A stretch of DNA of 64,000 nucleotides from Istiophorus platypterus (taxonomy: Eukaryota; Chordata; Actinopteri; Istiophoriformes; Istiophoridae). The notes beneath the pieces were generated by a model, which did no database searches, was not told where the DNA came from, and saw only the letters and a list, made by a program, of their open reading frames with translations. Numbering within the stretch: position 1 is the stretch's first letter; each line of letters opens with the position of its first letter. Shown in pieces: positions 15,731 through 26,570 of this stretch. The stretch is from contig CM029131.1 in the NCBI GenBank assembly GCA_016859345.1, forward strand, positions 6,532,320-6,596,319, read 5' to 3'. The translations under genes and the position numbers were made by a program.

Positions 15731-15778
<48 letters not shown>
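15731..15778. repeat. (GT)n microsatellite
   Basis: 48 bases of perfect GT repeat. Val-Cys frames through it (15473-15950) are artefacts. Confidence 0.98.
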
Positions 15779-15779
<1 letters not shown>

Positions 15780-16168
15780 AAGCTGTATCCCCTAAAAGAG
15801 TCCGCAACAGGCAGTCAGCGCGAGGGAGAAAAAAGTCGGCGAACACGGCCAAAGCTCGAATACTGTTCTGATTTAAATAAGCAAGTGTTGATTAGTGAAA
15901 GGAAACATGAGGGATCACTACTGATAACTGAACTGATGATTCTGCTGTGAGCGGTTTAATTGAATTTCCTTCTGCTGAAACGTTACTTCATGTTGACTAC
16001 TTTTGCATGTGTGTACAGTAGACACAGCTTTTAAAAGCTCCGACCTGGGCTCTGCATGGCCGGAGCTAATGCTATATCATATTGTTGGGAAGTTCATCTT
16101 TAAAATGCATCATCTGTTTTGTATATAAAACTTTGATCTGCAATGTAGATATAGTTGTATAATACAGG

Positions 16169-16328
16169 CAGTGGAGGGAAAAATGTCGATATTGCCGTTC
16201 GAGGTCTAGTAAAGTATTAAGGTAAAGTAGCAAAGTGTAGAGTAGCACAAAATGGAAATATGTAAAGGACAGGTATGAACAAATTATCTAGTGCTTGAGT
16301 AAATGAACTCTATTAATTCCCTCCACTG
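16169..16328. mobile_element. MITE with perfect 12-bp terminal inverted repeats
   Basis: The element starts CAGTGGAGGGAA and ends TTCCCTCCACTG, a perfect 12-bp inverted pair about 160 bases apart. Inside, AAAGTATTAAGGTAAAGTAG and CTTGAGTAAATGAACTC match, on the minus strand, the common fish MITE that reads TTTACTCAAGTACT and TTTACTT near its end. I see no matching flanking duplication, so the target site duplication has decayed or the ends are shifted. It carries no coding capacity and is presumably mobilised by a transposase elsewhere. Confidence 0.8.
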
Positions 16329-16329
16329 T

Positions 16330-17108
16330 TCAGTTCCAGTCTCAACAATCGATGACAAACACAGGTCCTTTCCTGAAATGTAGCCAAACTTCTTTATCTT
16401 AGTTTAGAGGAGTTCATCAGGAGCTGTGGTCTTATCCAGGGTTTATCCAACCGCAGAGATTAATCAGTTGTACCAAAACATGCTGATAATTTTATTTTCG
16501 TGTCAGAAGATATTTCGTAAGTGCGGTGAATTTGTCAACGTGCACTGACTCAAAAAATAAGGTTGATTTTATTTGGCCCGTGCTCGTTAAGAGAGCGCCA
16601 CACTGCAGAACTAATGCACATTTCACCACACTTGCAGAACACCTGTAAGAATCTCACTCTGATTATTCCAGCGGGACTGGTAATGGTGTTTGCCTGAACT
16701 TTGTCTGGCTCGCTGAGCAACTCTAGTGGGGGAAATTTAGTCTCTCTGAGGAGATTCCCGGCTTTATCGCCGGCGAGAAATTTCCTGTGTTGCCGCTACA
16801 CCTGTAGGTTCTGTCAGTGTGGGGTTGAACTTGTTTACGCTCGTGCACCCAACACACACGCACGCACGCTTTTTCCTCTCTAATGGATCCATATGTGAAA
16901 GAGCATTGTGGTGGTGCGGACGTGTCAAGCGCTGATCAGGGAACATGTGGCTGGATTTAGTTGTATATTGACATTCAAGCACGTGTGTTTTTCAATGTCA
17001 GTCACCTCGCCGTTTTGTTTTCACAACGCGCACCTGGTTCGACGTCCTTCTGGCCGAAAACACCTCGGCATCGCCGATTATTTCGCCTCTCCCTCTGTAC
17101 GCAACAGG
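16330..17108. other. No gene seen
   Basis: Unique sequence. Frames open at 16908-17302 continue into the CAG repeats and have no support beyond low complexity. Confidence 0.3.
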
Positions 17109-17109
17109 C

Positions 17110-17195
17110 CGGCGGCGGCAGCAGCAGCAGCAGCAGAAGCAGCAGCAACAGTGGCCGCTCCAGCACCAGCACCAGCACCAGCAGTGGCAGCAGCA
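17110..17195. repeat. CAG and CAGCAC trinucleotide repeats
   Basis: GGCGGCGGCAGCAGCAGCAG grades into CAG units with AA interruptions, then a GTGGCC break and a CAGCACCAGCAC block (17161-17195). Poly-Ala, poly-Ser and poly-Leu frames on both strands arise from the repeat; no splice sites frame a coding exon. Confidence 0.93.
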
Positions 17196-17199
17196 AATT

Positions 17200-18860
17200 A
17201 TTACTCCAGCGCCCGCTTTCTTTCCAAAAGAGCGGATTTTGTTATGTAACAAAGCCAAGAGCTGCATGGAAAACCCAGTGCTGTTCCCAGTCCTGTTCCT
17301 AATCCTCCCTGCAGTTGGCCTTAAGCCCCTTTAGCCCCGTTGACAGCCTTCAGCCAGGGGTTGTCATTAGGATGAAAGCTCTGCGACTCACCTGGTTACA
17401 CAGCTGTCTGTTAGGAGAGGGAAGGCATGATTACAGAGCGGTGCTGGTCCTCCTGCCTTCGCCAGCATGGACCAACACGCTTTTCAAGGAGGCCAAATGA
17501 ACCAGAGATGAGAGGGCCGGGTGGGCCGGGCCACAGTTGTTGTTGTTGTTTTGCTCGTGTGTTTGCTCTCTGGAGCGAGATTACCGACTTTTTCAACAGG
17601 TGTTACCTGCACAACCTTTACAGGCCTTTGCTGCTTTGATAATTCAAAAAGATTACGCACCAGTGCGTCCCAGCAATGCTGGACTTGAACCTGGAGCGTT
17701 TCATCTCAGCCCTCAGATGTCGTCCCCTCCTGTTTCCGCTCCTGTGTGTGCAGCGGATCTCCAGCAGCCTGACACTGGGTTCACCTGATCTCTGTGCTTC
17801 GTGCTCTGAGGAGAATTCAATCCCAGAGACCTTTCAGCTGCCAGAGTCCACAGAGTTCAAAGTTGTTGTGAAAAATGAGGCTCTGGAAGGAGGAAATCAC
17901 CCAAATTTCCATGCAAAACCTGAGAAATTACAGAAGAATGCATTAGTAATGTACGTGGTCTTAAGTGCAGCTTTGTTATCGTCGTGGCTCGCTCAAAAAC
18001 ACAAGTAAAAATCACAACCTTTTCATGCAAAAGTTTCATTTTGTTCTTCTTCTCTATTATAAGGATTAATATAAAGGAATTGTGTTTCTGCTCATGCAGC
18101 TGCTGCTCTTTCACAAACAAACTGTCTTGTGCAGGCAGTAGAAAACTGAGGCTGCAGGAGCGGGGATGGAGACTGATGGGGGTGGGGTGCAGGCAGGGGT
18201 GGGGCTTACTGCTAAAAAATATGTCACTAAAAGAAATAAATAACTATGACTGTAAATGAGCAATCAAAACCTGTGGTCAGCATGTGGTTTAATTATTTAT
18301 ATTTTTTATGATAAATTCCTCTTGATGGATTCATGTTTTTATTAAAAATGAAATAGATACCGAAGAAAAATTTCTGGGGGAGCTCAACTGTCCCCCTTGC
18401 AATGTGTTGCATATTTAACTAATGACAGATAATAAAGGGTTTGGCTGGTTGCATGAAATACTGTAGCTGAACATACAAATAAAAGAGAGATTTTTACCGT
18501 CATCGTACCTAACAATGATTAACAAGTGAATTCTGGGAAGTACTATGCAAAAACAGCAAAGCAATAAGTGTACTTACCACCTAATAAAAAGCAATTATCA
18601 CTTTCTGTGTGAAGTCAGAACTGCGGCAGAAAATAATTCAAGATTTTATGCACGTACCCAAACACAGACTTTTACAACTGATCAGTACCACAGCAGGGTC
18701 AATTTTTGATTTGGAAAAATCCGAGTCACACGGGCCTACATCAGTGAGCTTCGAGCCCGGCCATAAAGTCTCCGTCCCAGAGGAGCACAATACACACAGG
18801 CGGACGTCCTGAGCATGAGAGCAATTTGGCAATCAGACGAGAGAGATTTGGTGCTCTTAC
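17200..18860. other. No gene seen
   Basis: Unique sequence. A frame at 17676-18008 is open but lacks splice or start context. 18000-18600 is AT-rich with nothing recognisable. Confidence 0.3.
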
Positions 18861-18975
18861 CTCTGTTGACGTGGGCAGGCGCTGTCGAGAAGGGTCCCCG
18901 TGGCCTCATGGGAAAACCCTCTTGACGTCAAAGTCTGTTCCAAGCTCACAGATAGAGTGTTTTCGTACGAGCTGC
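18861..18975 (-). CDS. Candidate internal exon, minus strand, gene unknown
   Basis: On the minus strand a pyrimidine-rich tract (TTTCCCCTTCTTTACTG) ends in CAAGCCCAG at 18976, followed by 115 bases fully open in one frame, ending at CAACAGAG|GTAAGAGC, an excellent splice donor. The frame enters with two bases of a split codon and leaves with two. The peptide is Ser/Thr-rich with ENTLSVSLEQTLTSRGF near its start; I do not recognise it. The plus strand of the same area also has a good donor (GAG|GTAAGG at 19028), which warns that splice-like words are dense here. No partner exon could be assigned, so this may be chance. Confidence 0.18.
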
Positions 18976-19029
18976 CTGGGCTTGGGTTACAGTAAAGAAG
19001 GGGAAATTGCAACCACAGAATTAAGAGGT

Positions 19030-20755
19030 AAGGAGCTTGAACTTGGAAGCTTTGCTTCTTCCCAGTACGATTCTGTGCCGACATAGAGAATCATCCTTTC
19101 CGTCTTTTACTCATGATCTCTTTTCCCTTTCTTCCATATTTAAAGGCAGTCCTACCTGTGTCTGTCAGTCTTTATCCTCCCCGTCTGTGAGGGGCATTTA
19201 ACTGTCAGCTTATTACGATACTGTGGTTTTATTTCTCCATGTTCACCGCTCTTCTACCGATTGCTGTCCTTTCTTTAGCTAAATTTTTCTCCCTTGCCTT
19301 CCCATCTCCTCAGCCATCGCCCTTGTTTTCTGTGCTCGTCTAGACTTCAATTCTCGCATCCGTCTCTTTCTTTTGGAGGCAGCAGGCAGAATACGTTTTT
19401 GCATAACAATGCTTATGAAATAAATTCGACCTGACTCACTCAGGTTGACTCATTCGCTCTCCTCTTCCCGCTTCCTTGCAGGTGGTGGTATGCCGAAGGT
19501 GGCGCATCCGAGCGGTGACAGCCCCAGCTGTTACTGCTGAGATGTGGCGTCGAAGCATCCACGGAGCATGAGCCGGCGGAGGGTGTGAAATCGTGGCCAG
19601 CTGTTTGGCTGTTGCCTCCCCTCCCCCTCTGTCCCTCTTTCAAAAACACATGCATAAATACAGATGTAGATGCACAAGTTCACATGTGTGCGCCAACATC
19701 CACTGCAGGAGCACGAACACTTGTACAACACCAGATTAATACACATGTGCATGAATGCGCACATGTGTTTGTGCGTATTTACAGCTTCCGCAGCCCAAAT
19801 CTTTGATTACAGATTGTACAACAGGGACGGCCACAAATAGATGGTTTTGTGTGTTGGTAGTTCCTCGGAATATGGTGTTTAAACAGTAGCCCTGAGTAAA
19901 AGACGAGGTTGAGCCACATCTAATAATGGTCCATGGATGGAGCGGATCATCACTTTCTTCACTGTAAACCTGCAGCTCCCTGCTTTCAACGCCAATGCCT
20001 TGATGTGTACCGGTCATAAAACAACACCGAGGTTAAAACAGCAGTGAGACGAATGAGTAACAGTTTGTTACAGCGATGTCGCCTCGGGATAAACACAAGG
20101 GAGAACTGCACGACCTAAAACCATGCTTCATAACTTTTTGACAAAGCAATGTCATCAGTTGCGTATGTCTGTTACTTGTCAGATGTCCCCAGAGCCAGAA
20201 CTGTCAACCCCCTTCGCGAGGATAAAAGGCAAATACTTGTTAGAATTAGATCTGGTCTCTGGAGCTGTGCCCATCGTTTCTGCCGGCCGTGATACCATTG
20301 TGTTCACCATAGTAACTGCGACCCCGGTAGCAATGCTGGGGCCAAAAAACTGAGGGGTCAGAAGATCGGGCAAGTTGTAAACCAGCAAACAGTTAAGCCA
20401 TATTATCTAAACTATGCATTTCTGATGTAAAGCCAAACAAAATGGAAGAAAGTCAGTCTGGAATAATCTTACTGTTTACTTTTATTTTATCTCCCAAATA
20501 GGTTTTGATAGCCTATTTACTTACCCTACTGATTGTATCATCACTGTTTTCCTTCATTGGACTTGTCTGTAGCCGTGTTTTTGCGTCACCAGATCTCAGC
20601 AATTAGCTTGATGAGTTTCCAAGGAACCTGCGAACTGTAGCACAGTGAAGCTTCGGAGCAGTCTGGGATATTGATGCATCCTCCCGCTGCAATCTCCTCC
20701 ATCACTATGTAAGTTATTTGCTTCCAACTGGTCCCGTAAAATCTGCATTCATTGA
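19030..20755. other. No gene seen
   Basis: Unique sequence. TGACTCACTCAGGTTGACTC near 19432 carries two AP-1-like words. The segment 20180-20345 is dense and repeat-free, with ACCATAGTAAC (RFX half-site-like) near 20307. No supported exon. Confidence 0.3.
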
Positions 20756-20763
20756 TTTCTTTG

Positions 20764-20820
20764 GCCACTAGGGGCAGTAGAAACAAAAACTGAACATAAC
20801 ACTGACACAGTTTCACCTTA
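20764..20820. repeat. Short dispersed repeat, copy 1 (GCCACTAGGGGCAGTAGAAAC)
   Basis: GGCCACTAGGGGCAGTAG, followed by AAACAA and, after some 30 bases, CACCTTAAT, matches a second copy at 62839 that has GCCACTTGGGGGCAGCAG, AAACAA and CACCTTAGTTAAT in the same order. The shared block resembles a CTCF-like word carried by a repeat. It is about 60 bases and much decayed. Confidence 0.5.
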
Positions 20821-21109
20821 ATCTTCCTTCCTTTTAGCACTGTTTTGGTCCCCACCGACTGAGGGAAACAACTGCCTCTTTGGCAGTCAAATACAAAACT
20901 CTGTTCACTAGCCGGACGCTAACTCATCCTCCCTGAGACCCATTCTTCACGAGAAGGGGAGGAATATATTTTCAATGATAGTAACGACAGCACTGACCTT
21001 CCACCGCCTATCGGGGCCAAACCATATCGCATGTAGCGCTCCTATGTTTAATTCAAAACCAATAAATTCTCCACTGTCTTCAGCACAGATCTCTCGCTCT
21101 ACCTAACAA

Positions 21110-21380
21110 TTGATTCTTTTATTCTTTTTGCACTCTGCTCTCCACAATGAAAATCAACTGAGGCCTGCTAAGAGCGTGGCCATCTGTAACAACAAACAGC
21201 AGAGCCCAGCATTCTACCAGTTGCCCATTTTCTCGCTGGCGTGTGCTTGTTTTCCCTCTCGCCCGCTCCATCTCAGATCGCTGAAACTTAGTGGCCCGCT
21301 GTTTATTTTACAGCACTTTGCCAGGAATGTGCAGGGGGCACGCACCAAAAATTGCCAATGAAACTCAGCAAAATAACATT
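21110..21380. other. Complex unique island, possible conserved non-coding element
   Basis: Repeat-free, even-composition sequence between a T-rich zone and the (GT)n at 21485. It contains AACAATTGATTC (SOX/HMG-like) at about 21105 and no stop-free splice-framed exon. Regulatory role is inference. Confidence 0.2.
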
Positions 21381-21484
21381 TGGCTTCTTCACCAAAGGAG
21401 ATGGGAGGGGCGAGGTGAGGGCTTTTTTTTTTCCTTCGGTGACAAAGGTAATTTGCAATATGGCTTGGATTTCATCCGTGTGTA

Positions 21485-21520
21485 GTGTGTGTGTGTGTGT
21501 GTGTGTCGGGGGGGGGGGGG
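21485..21520. repeat. (GT)n followed by G13
   Basis: About 22 bases of GT, then CGGGG up to thirteen G. Confidence 0.96.
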
Positions 21521-21980
21521 TAGGTAATGGCAAAAAGGTGAGCTCAGGCCAAAGTAAACACACCTTTTTACAATAGACCCCTTACTAGCGCTGGTTGGCA
21601 GGGGAAACTGCTGGTTTAGCAGGAAGTGCTTCTCATGTGTCACGGGGGGTTAATTGTGTTTTGGTGTTATCTTAGAAACAAGACCCCCCATAAACCCCTT
21701 CGATGCCCCCCTAAAGCCCCGTAGACTGCTGCTACGCACCTGGACAAACACAACAATATGGAATAATGAATTACGACTGGATACACACTGCAGTGTAATT
21801 GTGCTGCTCGTAACTCTGCCCATAGTCTATCCAGCTCGCGAGCATTAGAACCAAGGCCACTCGGTTAAACAGTCTATCCTTTATGGCACGGGATTCAGGC
21901 TAGATACCAAATATCTTCTGATTATTTCAAAATCTGCATTTTTCTTCATTTCATTCCTTCTCCCCTTCCCCGCTCTGCAG

Positions 21981-22221
21981 CTCCACCTCGGAGCGGGTTC
22001 CAGCTATAATGATGGCCTCCTTGTGTGGCGTGTTAAGACAGCCGGCCAGGGGAGAAATTGCTGCTCTTGCACCTTGCATTCTTGGGCCGGGCGTCGGGGG
22101 GGGCCTCGCCAGCGCGCTCCGCGGCTTCCGGGATCGGAAGCCCGCCCTCAGCAACGACTGCCGCCGGCTCGGTTCGCGTGAGTCGGGGAAATTTCAGTCG
22201 GGCCGAGTGTTATTCCGAGAG
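21981..22221 (+). CDS. Candidate exon in a CpG-rich patch, gene unknown
   Basis: A long pyrimidine tract (about 21940-21980, with CCTTCTCCCCTTCCCC) ends in GCTCTGCAG, a strong acceptor. The following 241 bases end at CGAGAG|GTAAGAAG, a strong donor. One frame (first complete codon at 21982) is open for all 80 codons and contains two tandem ATGs at 22009 and 22012. The peptide is Gly/Ala/Arg-rich with no domain I recognise, for example FRDRKPALSNDCRRLGSR late in it. GC-rich DNA has few stops by chance and the opposite strand is open too (21951-22154), so the open frame alone is weak evidence. It could be an exon of an unrecognised gene, a non-coding RNA exon, or a conserved CpG-rich element. 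Confidence 0.22.
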
Positions 22222-22510
22222 GTAAGAAGCTTGTGTGCAAAGTCATTCCGCACGGTTTAATGACCGAGAAGAACGATTTATTTGAGATCTGCTCTGATTG
22301 TTGAGGGCGGCCCATTGTATTCTGTTTTGTTACGGCACAGGCCAGAAATTTGCGTAACACAAGAGACAGGCTGTTTGCTGGTGGCTATTACAATCAGTGC
22401 AAGGTATTAAACAAGATCTTTAACCTGATGATTTTCCTGTGCCTTAGTGAACTTGCAATATAAGCCTGAGAATCCGTTGGCTTTAAGAAGAAGCTGAGTT
22501 ATAGTCACTG

Positions 22511-22765
22511 TGGGTGCAACAAAGAATTATTGCTCTTACAATTAATCGTTTGGTCTGTAAAATGTCACAAAAAATGATAAAAAATACAACCCGAACTCCG
22601 AGTCTACATTTTCGTTTCCTCTCTATGCTCCAAACAACAGCCAAGACCGGAGAGATATTCTTTTTATGACGATATAAAACGGAGAAAAACAAAAAAATTC
22701 TCACTTTGGGGAGGTGGATCCAGGGAACCTTTATCATTTTTAATGACAAATGACCAAAATGAATG
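22511..22765. mobile_element. hAT-like dispersed repeat, copy 1 (degenerate)
   Basis: GGGTGCAACAAAGAATTATT at the start, ATTAATCGTTTGGTCTGTAA near 22541, then ATGTCACAAAAAATGATAAAA, GAGATATTCTTTTTATGACG and AAATTCTCACTTTGGGGAGG. In this order these words match the abundant fish repeat that begins AGGGCTGCAACTAACGATTA. The second copy at 31897 shares the same beginning. It is non-coding and decayed; the distal end is not recognisable. Confidence 0.75.
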
Positions 22766-22769
22766 CCGA

Positions 22770-23390
22770 TGGTGAGCTTTTTTGTTTATTTGAACCAAAT
22801 ACTTGCTCCATGCTAAATCAGTTTGTGAACAGAGCCTGCAATCCATTAACTAACTTCAAGTACTTCCAGTAAATGCAACAGATGTAAGGTTCTTTGAACT
22901 GCTTGAGTATATATAAGTTAAGCCTACTTACATGCGCTGGCATCGCTTGTAAAACTTTATCAAGATGCATAAAATTTTCAGATGTCACGTCTCCTCTGTA
23001 GATTCAGACGTTCCTTGCACAATGCTGAAAGGCTCAATGCTTTGTTTTAGCGATAATTTATTGAGTGTTGAAAGTTTCAAAGTTAAAAAGGTCATCCTCC
23101 GCATCAGGAGAGAGCGATAACTCATGTCATCGTTCTTCTTCTTTAAAGACCTCCTTTGCCAAGATTAAATATGTGGCTTGGACAGCAGGGAGGAGATGTG
23201 CTGAGTGTGTGTAACTACCTGACAAGGAGCCAGCTATCTTTTAGCTCCAGAGCGCATCTCTGAGTGTGATGCCTGCAGAACGTACAGGCGAGCAAAGGTC
23301 CGCCGCAAAGAGCTGCGGGAGCAGAGGAGGGAGATTAATCACAGAAAAGTGAAATGTGGAAAATCCTTCCTCTGAGCTGACCGCTCCGCC
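22770..23390. other. No gene seen
   Basis: Unique AT-rich sequence turning GC-richer toward 23390. Nothing recognised. Confidence 0.3.
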
Positions 23391-23910
23391 GCTGACGTCG
23401 GCTTCGCTCGTACTCGCTCGGTCGAGCAGACGTCATGGCTTGGCCCCCTCTCGGTGTCATTTATTCTTGTTCTATCTTAATCCTTGTTTTACATGCCTTA
23501 CTGTCCTCTTTGGCCCAAACATACCCTCCGTCTCTCATTCTTGTTTTCATTCCTCCCCTCTGTCTCTGTCGTACACATGCAGACACAAAAAATGATTTAC
23601 AAGGACGGGCCTGGCGTCCCTCCATGCTGACGTCGATGGCTGTGAGATTCCCGTCGTTACCTCTGCCCATTTATCATCCGCAGTGGTACAATTACATAAT
23701 TTTGTTTGCACACGGGGGAGGAGGAGCTTTCCTATGCTGGGACCCGGCCTCCAGCAGGGGGCGGTGGCAGGACGAGGGCGCCCGCGACCTCCGAGGAGGC
23801 CCGAACGCTCCCACCTCGTGGTCGCGCTTGTTTGCGTACGGCGAGCGAGCGTGCGGTCGTCCGCTGAAGTACGCACGTGGCGTACGCCCAAAAGCGTGCG
23901 CACTCGCATA
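23390..23910 (+). other. CpG-rich patch with the longest open frame (23435-23911), probably not a gene
   Basis: An ATG at 23435 opens 158 codons, the longest frame in the window. Its first 35 residues are hydrophobic and look like a signal peptide, but that half is simply a T-rich pyrimidine tract, and the second half is a GC-rich Arg/Gly/Ala run. The minus strand is also open (23547-23990). An acceptor-like CATGCAG after a long pyrimidine tract sits at 23581. Three GACGTC words (23396, 23430, 23631), CRE-like, lie within 240 bases. I read this as a CpG-rich, possibly regulatory patch; a real coding exon is possible but unsupported. Confidence 0.25.
23750..23769 (+). promoter_or_regulatory. 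CTCF-like binding motif
   Basis: TCCAGCAGGGGGCGGTGGCA is a very close match to the known vertebrate CTCF core (CCASYAGRKGGCRS). It lies in the CpG-rich patch. CTCF sites act as insulators and loop anchors; motif orientation here is plus. Occupancy cannot be judged from sequence. Confidence 0.5.
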
Positions 23911-26570
23911 AACATCGCACATGCTCTTGAAGGCGCTGCCAAAAGCACAAAATAACACTGCTCGCACTGTGTGTGAACCCAGTCAGTCACTTACCCTCGT
24001 GTCCTCCAGGTCGACCCCCATTCATAATACCATCAAAATAGGGCATTTTAACATGCCTGGACGCCTTTTTGACATGCCGAGCGGAGGATGAGTGATGGTT
24101 TCGTATCCGCACGTGGGCGCCGGCGTGAGTCCTGCATGTGTCTGGATGGACGAGCCTAAATTTTCGTATTTTTGCATGTGTGTGCCAGCGTGAAATCCGT
24201 GCATGGGTGCATGTGTGTGTGTGCGCTCGTGTGTGCCACCAGACTTGTTTTCCACTGAAGGCCTCATCAGACTCTCCCCCGACTGTTTTCCTTACCTCCC
24301 TGTCTTGAGTAATTGATTGGCATGATTTACACGGTAATTATCTAAGCATGCGATCTCCAGGACCCGCCGTGTTTTGATGGCTAGCGTGTGGGCAGGCGTC
24401 GGAGGGCAGGATTACCGACGCTACTCGCAAGAAGACATCCATTACGGGAAGTGAGAGTAGGGCCGAGCGAGTTACGGAGTCAGTTAACTCTGTCCCTCCC
24501 GCCCGGTAATAACTTGTAAGATTTTCTCTCCCGTCTCGCCTCCTCTCCGAATTACATATCTCCACTGTTTTTCCTAGGCGAGAGTTTATACCCTTGCATA
24601 GTCTGGATCCACCGGGGACACATTTTAGTTCCTTTTTCCAAATACCTCACATAATTTGAAGCATGAGAAAGAATGGGAAGTTCTGCCCAGTGCTATATCT
24701 AGCCCTGCAAAACATATCTATCATAACAAGTCAGTAAATTCGGTTTTGAGTCTCGTAACTGTCTTCTTTAAAAAAAAAAAAAAGCTGAAAAAAAATAAAT
24801 TAAGCTTAATTTCCACTTTACTAAAGTATTTTTTAAACTTTGTTTAGAAAGACGTTGGCACTTATCATGATTAAATGTTCCCACTGGATCCTCCTTTCAA
24901 AATAGGAGCCTAAAGGTGATTATTACATGGCTACATGAAAAATATGCTGGAATGATGAGGCTGAAATATTTTCAATTTTCAGCATTATGGTGTCCAGCAG
25001 AATACCAGAATTCACCTTCCTCCTTCTGGTATGTGTGAAGGTAATAAACCCAAACTGAGTGTAACTGTCAGTGGGAGCTACTGGCCCCTGATTAGCTGAA
25101 CCAGTGTTGCGTTTAGGCCTCAACAGGCTTGAGTCTAGTCGAGCGCTGAAAAGCTGAATAAACATCCCTCCGCACAGAGCAGGGATACTTTCTTATTTGT
25201 TTTACCAATGAAATAAAAAGTGTCTAAAAGCAAAGGTGCATCAGGAGCGGTGTTTTTTCCAAAAATTCAGATACCTGGACCGACTGGACTGATTGCTGGT
25301 GCGTTTCCAAGAAAACCAACGCTCGGTCACTGCCATCGCTGCCAGGGCTCAAGAAGGGGTCAAGCCATTTCAGGTAAATATGTGGCGGAGATATACAGCT
25401 TTAGCACTGGTTATGTAACCGCAGCCCTGGCTCAGGCCCGAGGCACCGGCCACTTTGGGATCAGAGGGAGAGGAGAGGAATGCGAACCTCGCGAGGGGGA
25501 AACCATGAGACACTGGGGGAGCGTAGGACGCCGAAGCTTCACATGTCAGAAAATGAGCTGAGCTGCTACCTCAAGTCCGCTTCATGCCCATTTCGGTCCT
25601 TGCTTGTATATGATTTAAAGTTCCTGCCGCCTGTCAGTGTCTATATTTGATGCAAGGTCATGTTCTTCGAGGTTACCAACCTTACACACCCCTGCACAGC
25701 CTACAGCCATGCTTGTCCCATTGCAGTGCAGAATTTGTCTTACGTTTAAACAGTGCGTTTTCTCTACAAGCACCGTTCTTTATCGGATCTGCTTTCTTCC
25801 AGCCATATGGCCAAACTTCCTCGAAAACAGCCCATTGCACAATAAGCAGCCATGTCTCAGATGGCCAACTAGAGTGTTTGCTGTTGACCCTGGCAAAATG
25901 TCTATCGCCAGGGATGCCAAGTCCGAGGGCAAGCTGTCACCACTCCTGCCCTCTAAGACTCCGTCTGAATGAGCACTTGGCTCCAGAGGCCTTTCACTTC
26001 CATTTAAACCCAAACATTGCGTCCCGCAACTTGTCTAGCTCCGACGGTTTCAAAGGCACGGATTGATTCGTATCAAAAGTTCGTGTATCGTGGCCAAGTT
26101 GTAAATTACGATGGTCACAGTAGCTCCTTATTTAAAAGTGTTTGCTAAAATACGTGCCCTGCAAAAAAAAAACCCAAAAACAAAAAAACCCAAAACATTT
26201 CGTGAAGTACGCCGAGGTGAACCGAGGTCAAACCCTTAATTGCTCAATGATTTCCCCTGTTAAACTGGAATCGATCCCTCACGTCTAAATCAAAAACACC
26301 TTGTTGAGACGTCAGATTGATGTTGCCATTGGCATTTATTCTCCTCTGCCTACCTAAGAAGGACGAAAAGTCAAGATCCAGCTCCCTCAAATCTTTCCAG
26401 GAAATCACATTCTCGGGCTTTTGCACAAACATCCACATAAACCCGACCCCATGACGCAGGACCATGAAAGTTGTTAACTAGGCACCCAGCAGTTTTTCTA
26501 GTGGAGAATTAATGTAATGACATGGGTATTTAGCCAGGGAAACGTCAAATTGTTTTTAAGGCGTTCTTTT
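23911..26570. other. No gene seen
   Basis: Unique sequence. An A/T-rich interval with A13 lies near 24770-24783. Frames at 25220-25561 and 25637-26066 are open but have no start or splice support; 25640-26070 is repeat-free. An A-rich CCAAAAA tract is at 26163-26195. Confidence 0.3.

Noticed and set aside
17676..18008. 110-codon open frame
   Set aside because: No start context, splice pair or recognisable domain.
25637..26066. Overlapping frames of 111 and 139 codons
   Set aside because: Three frames are open together, which points to composition and not coding.
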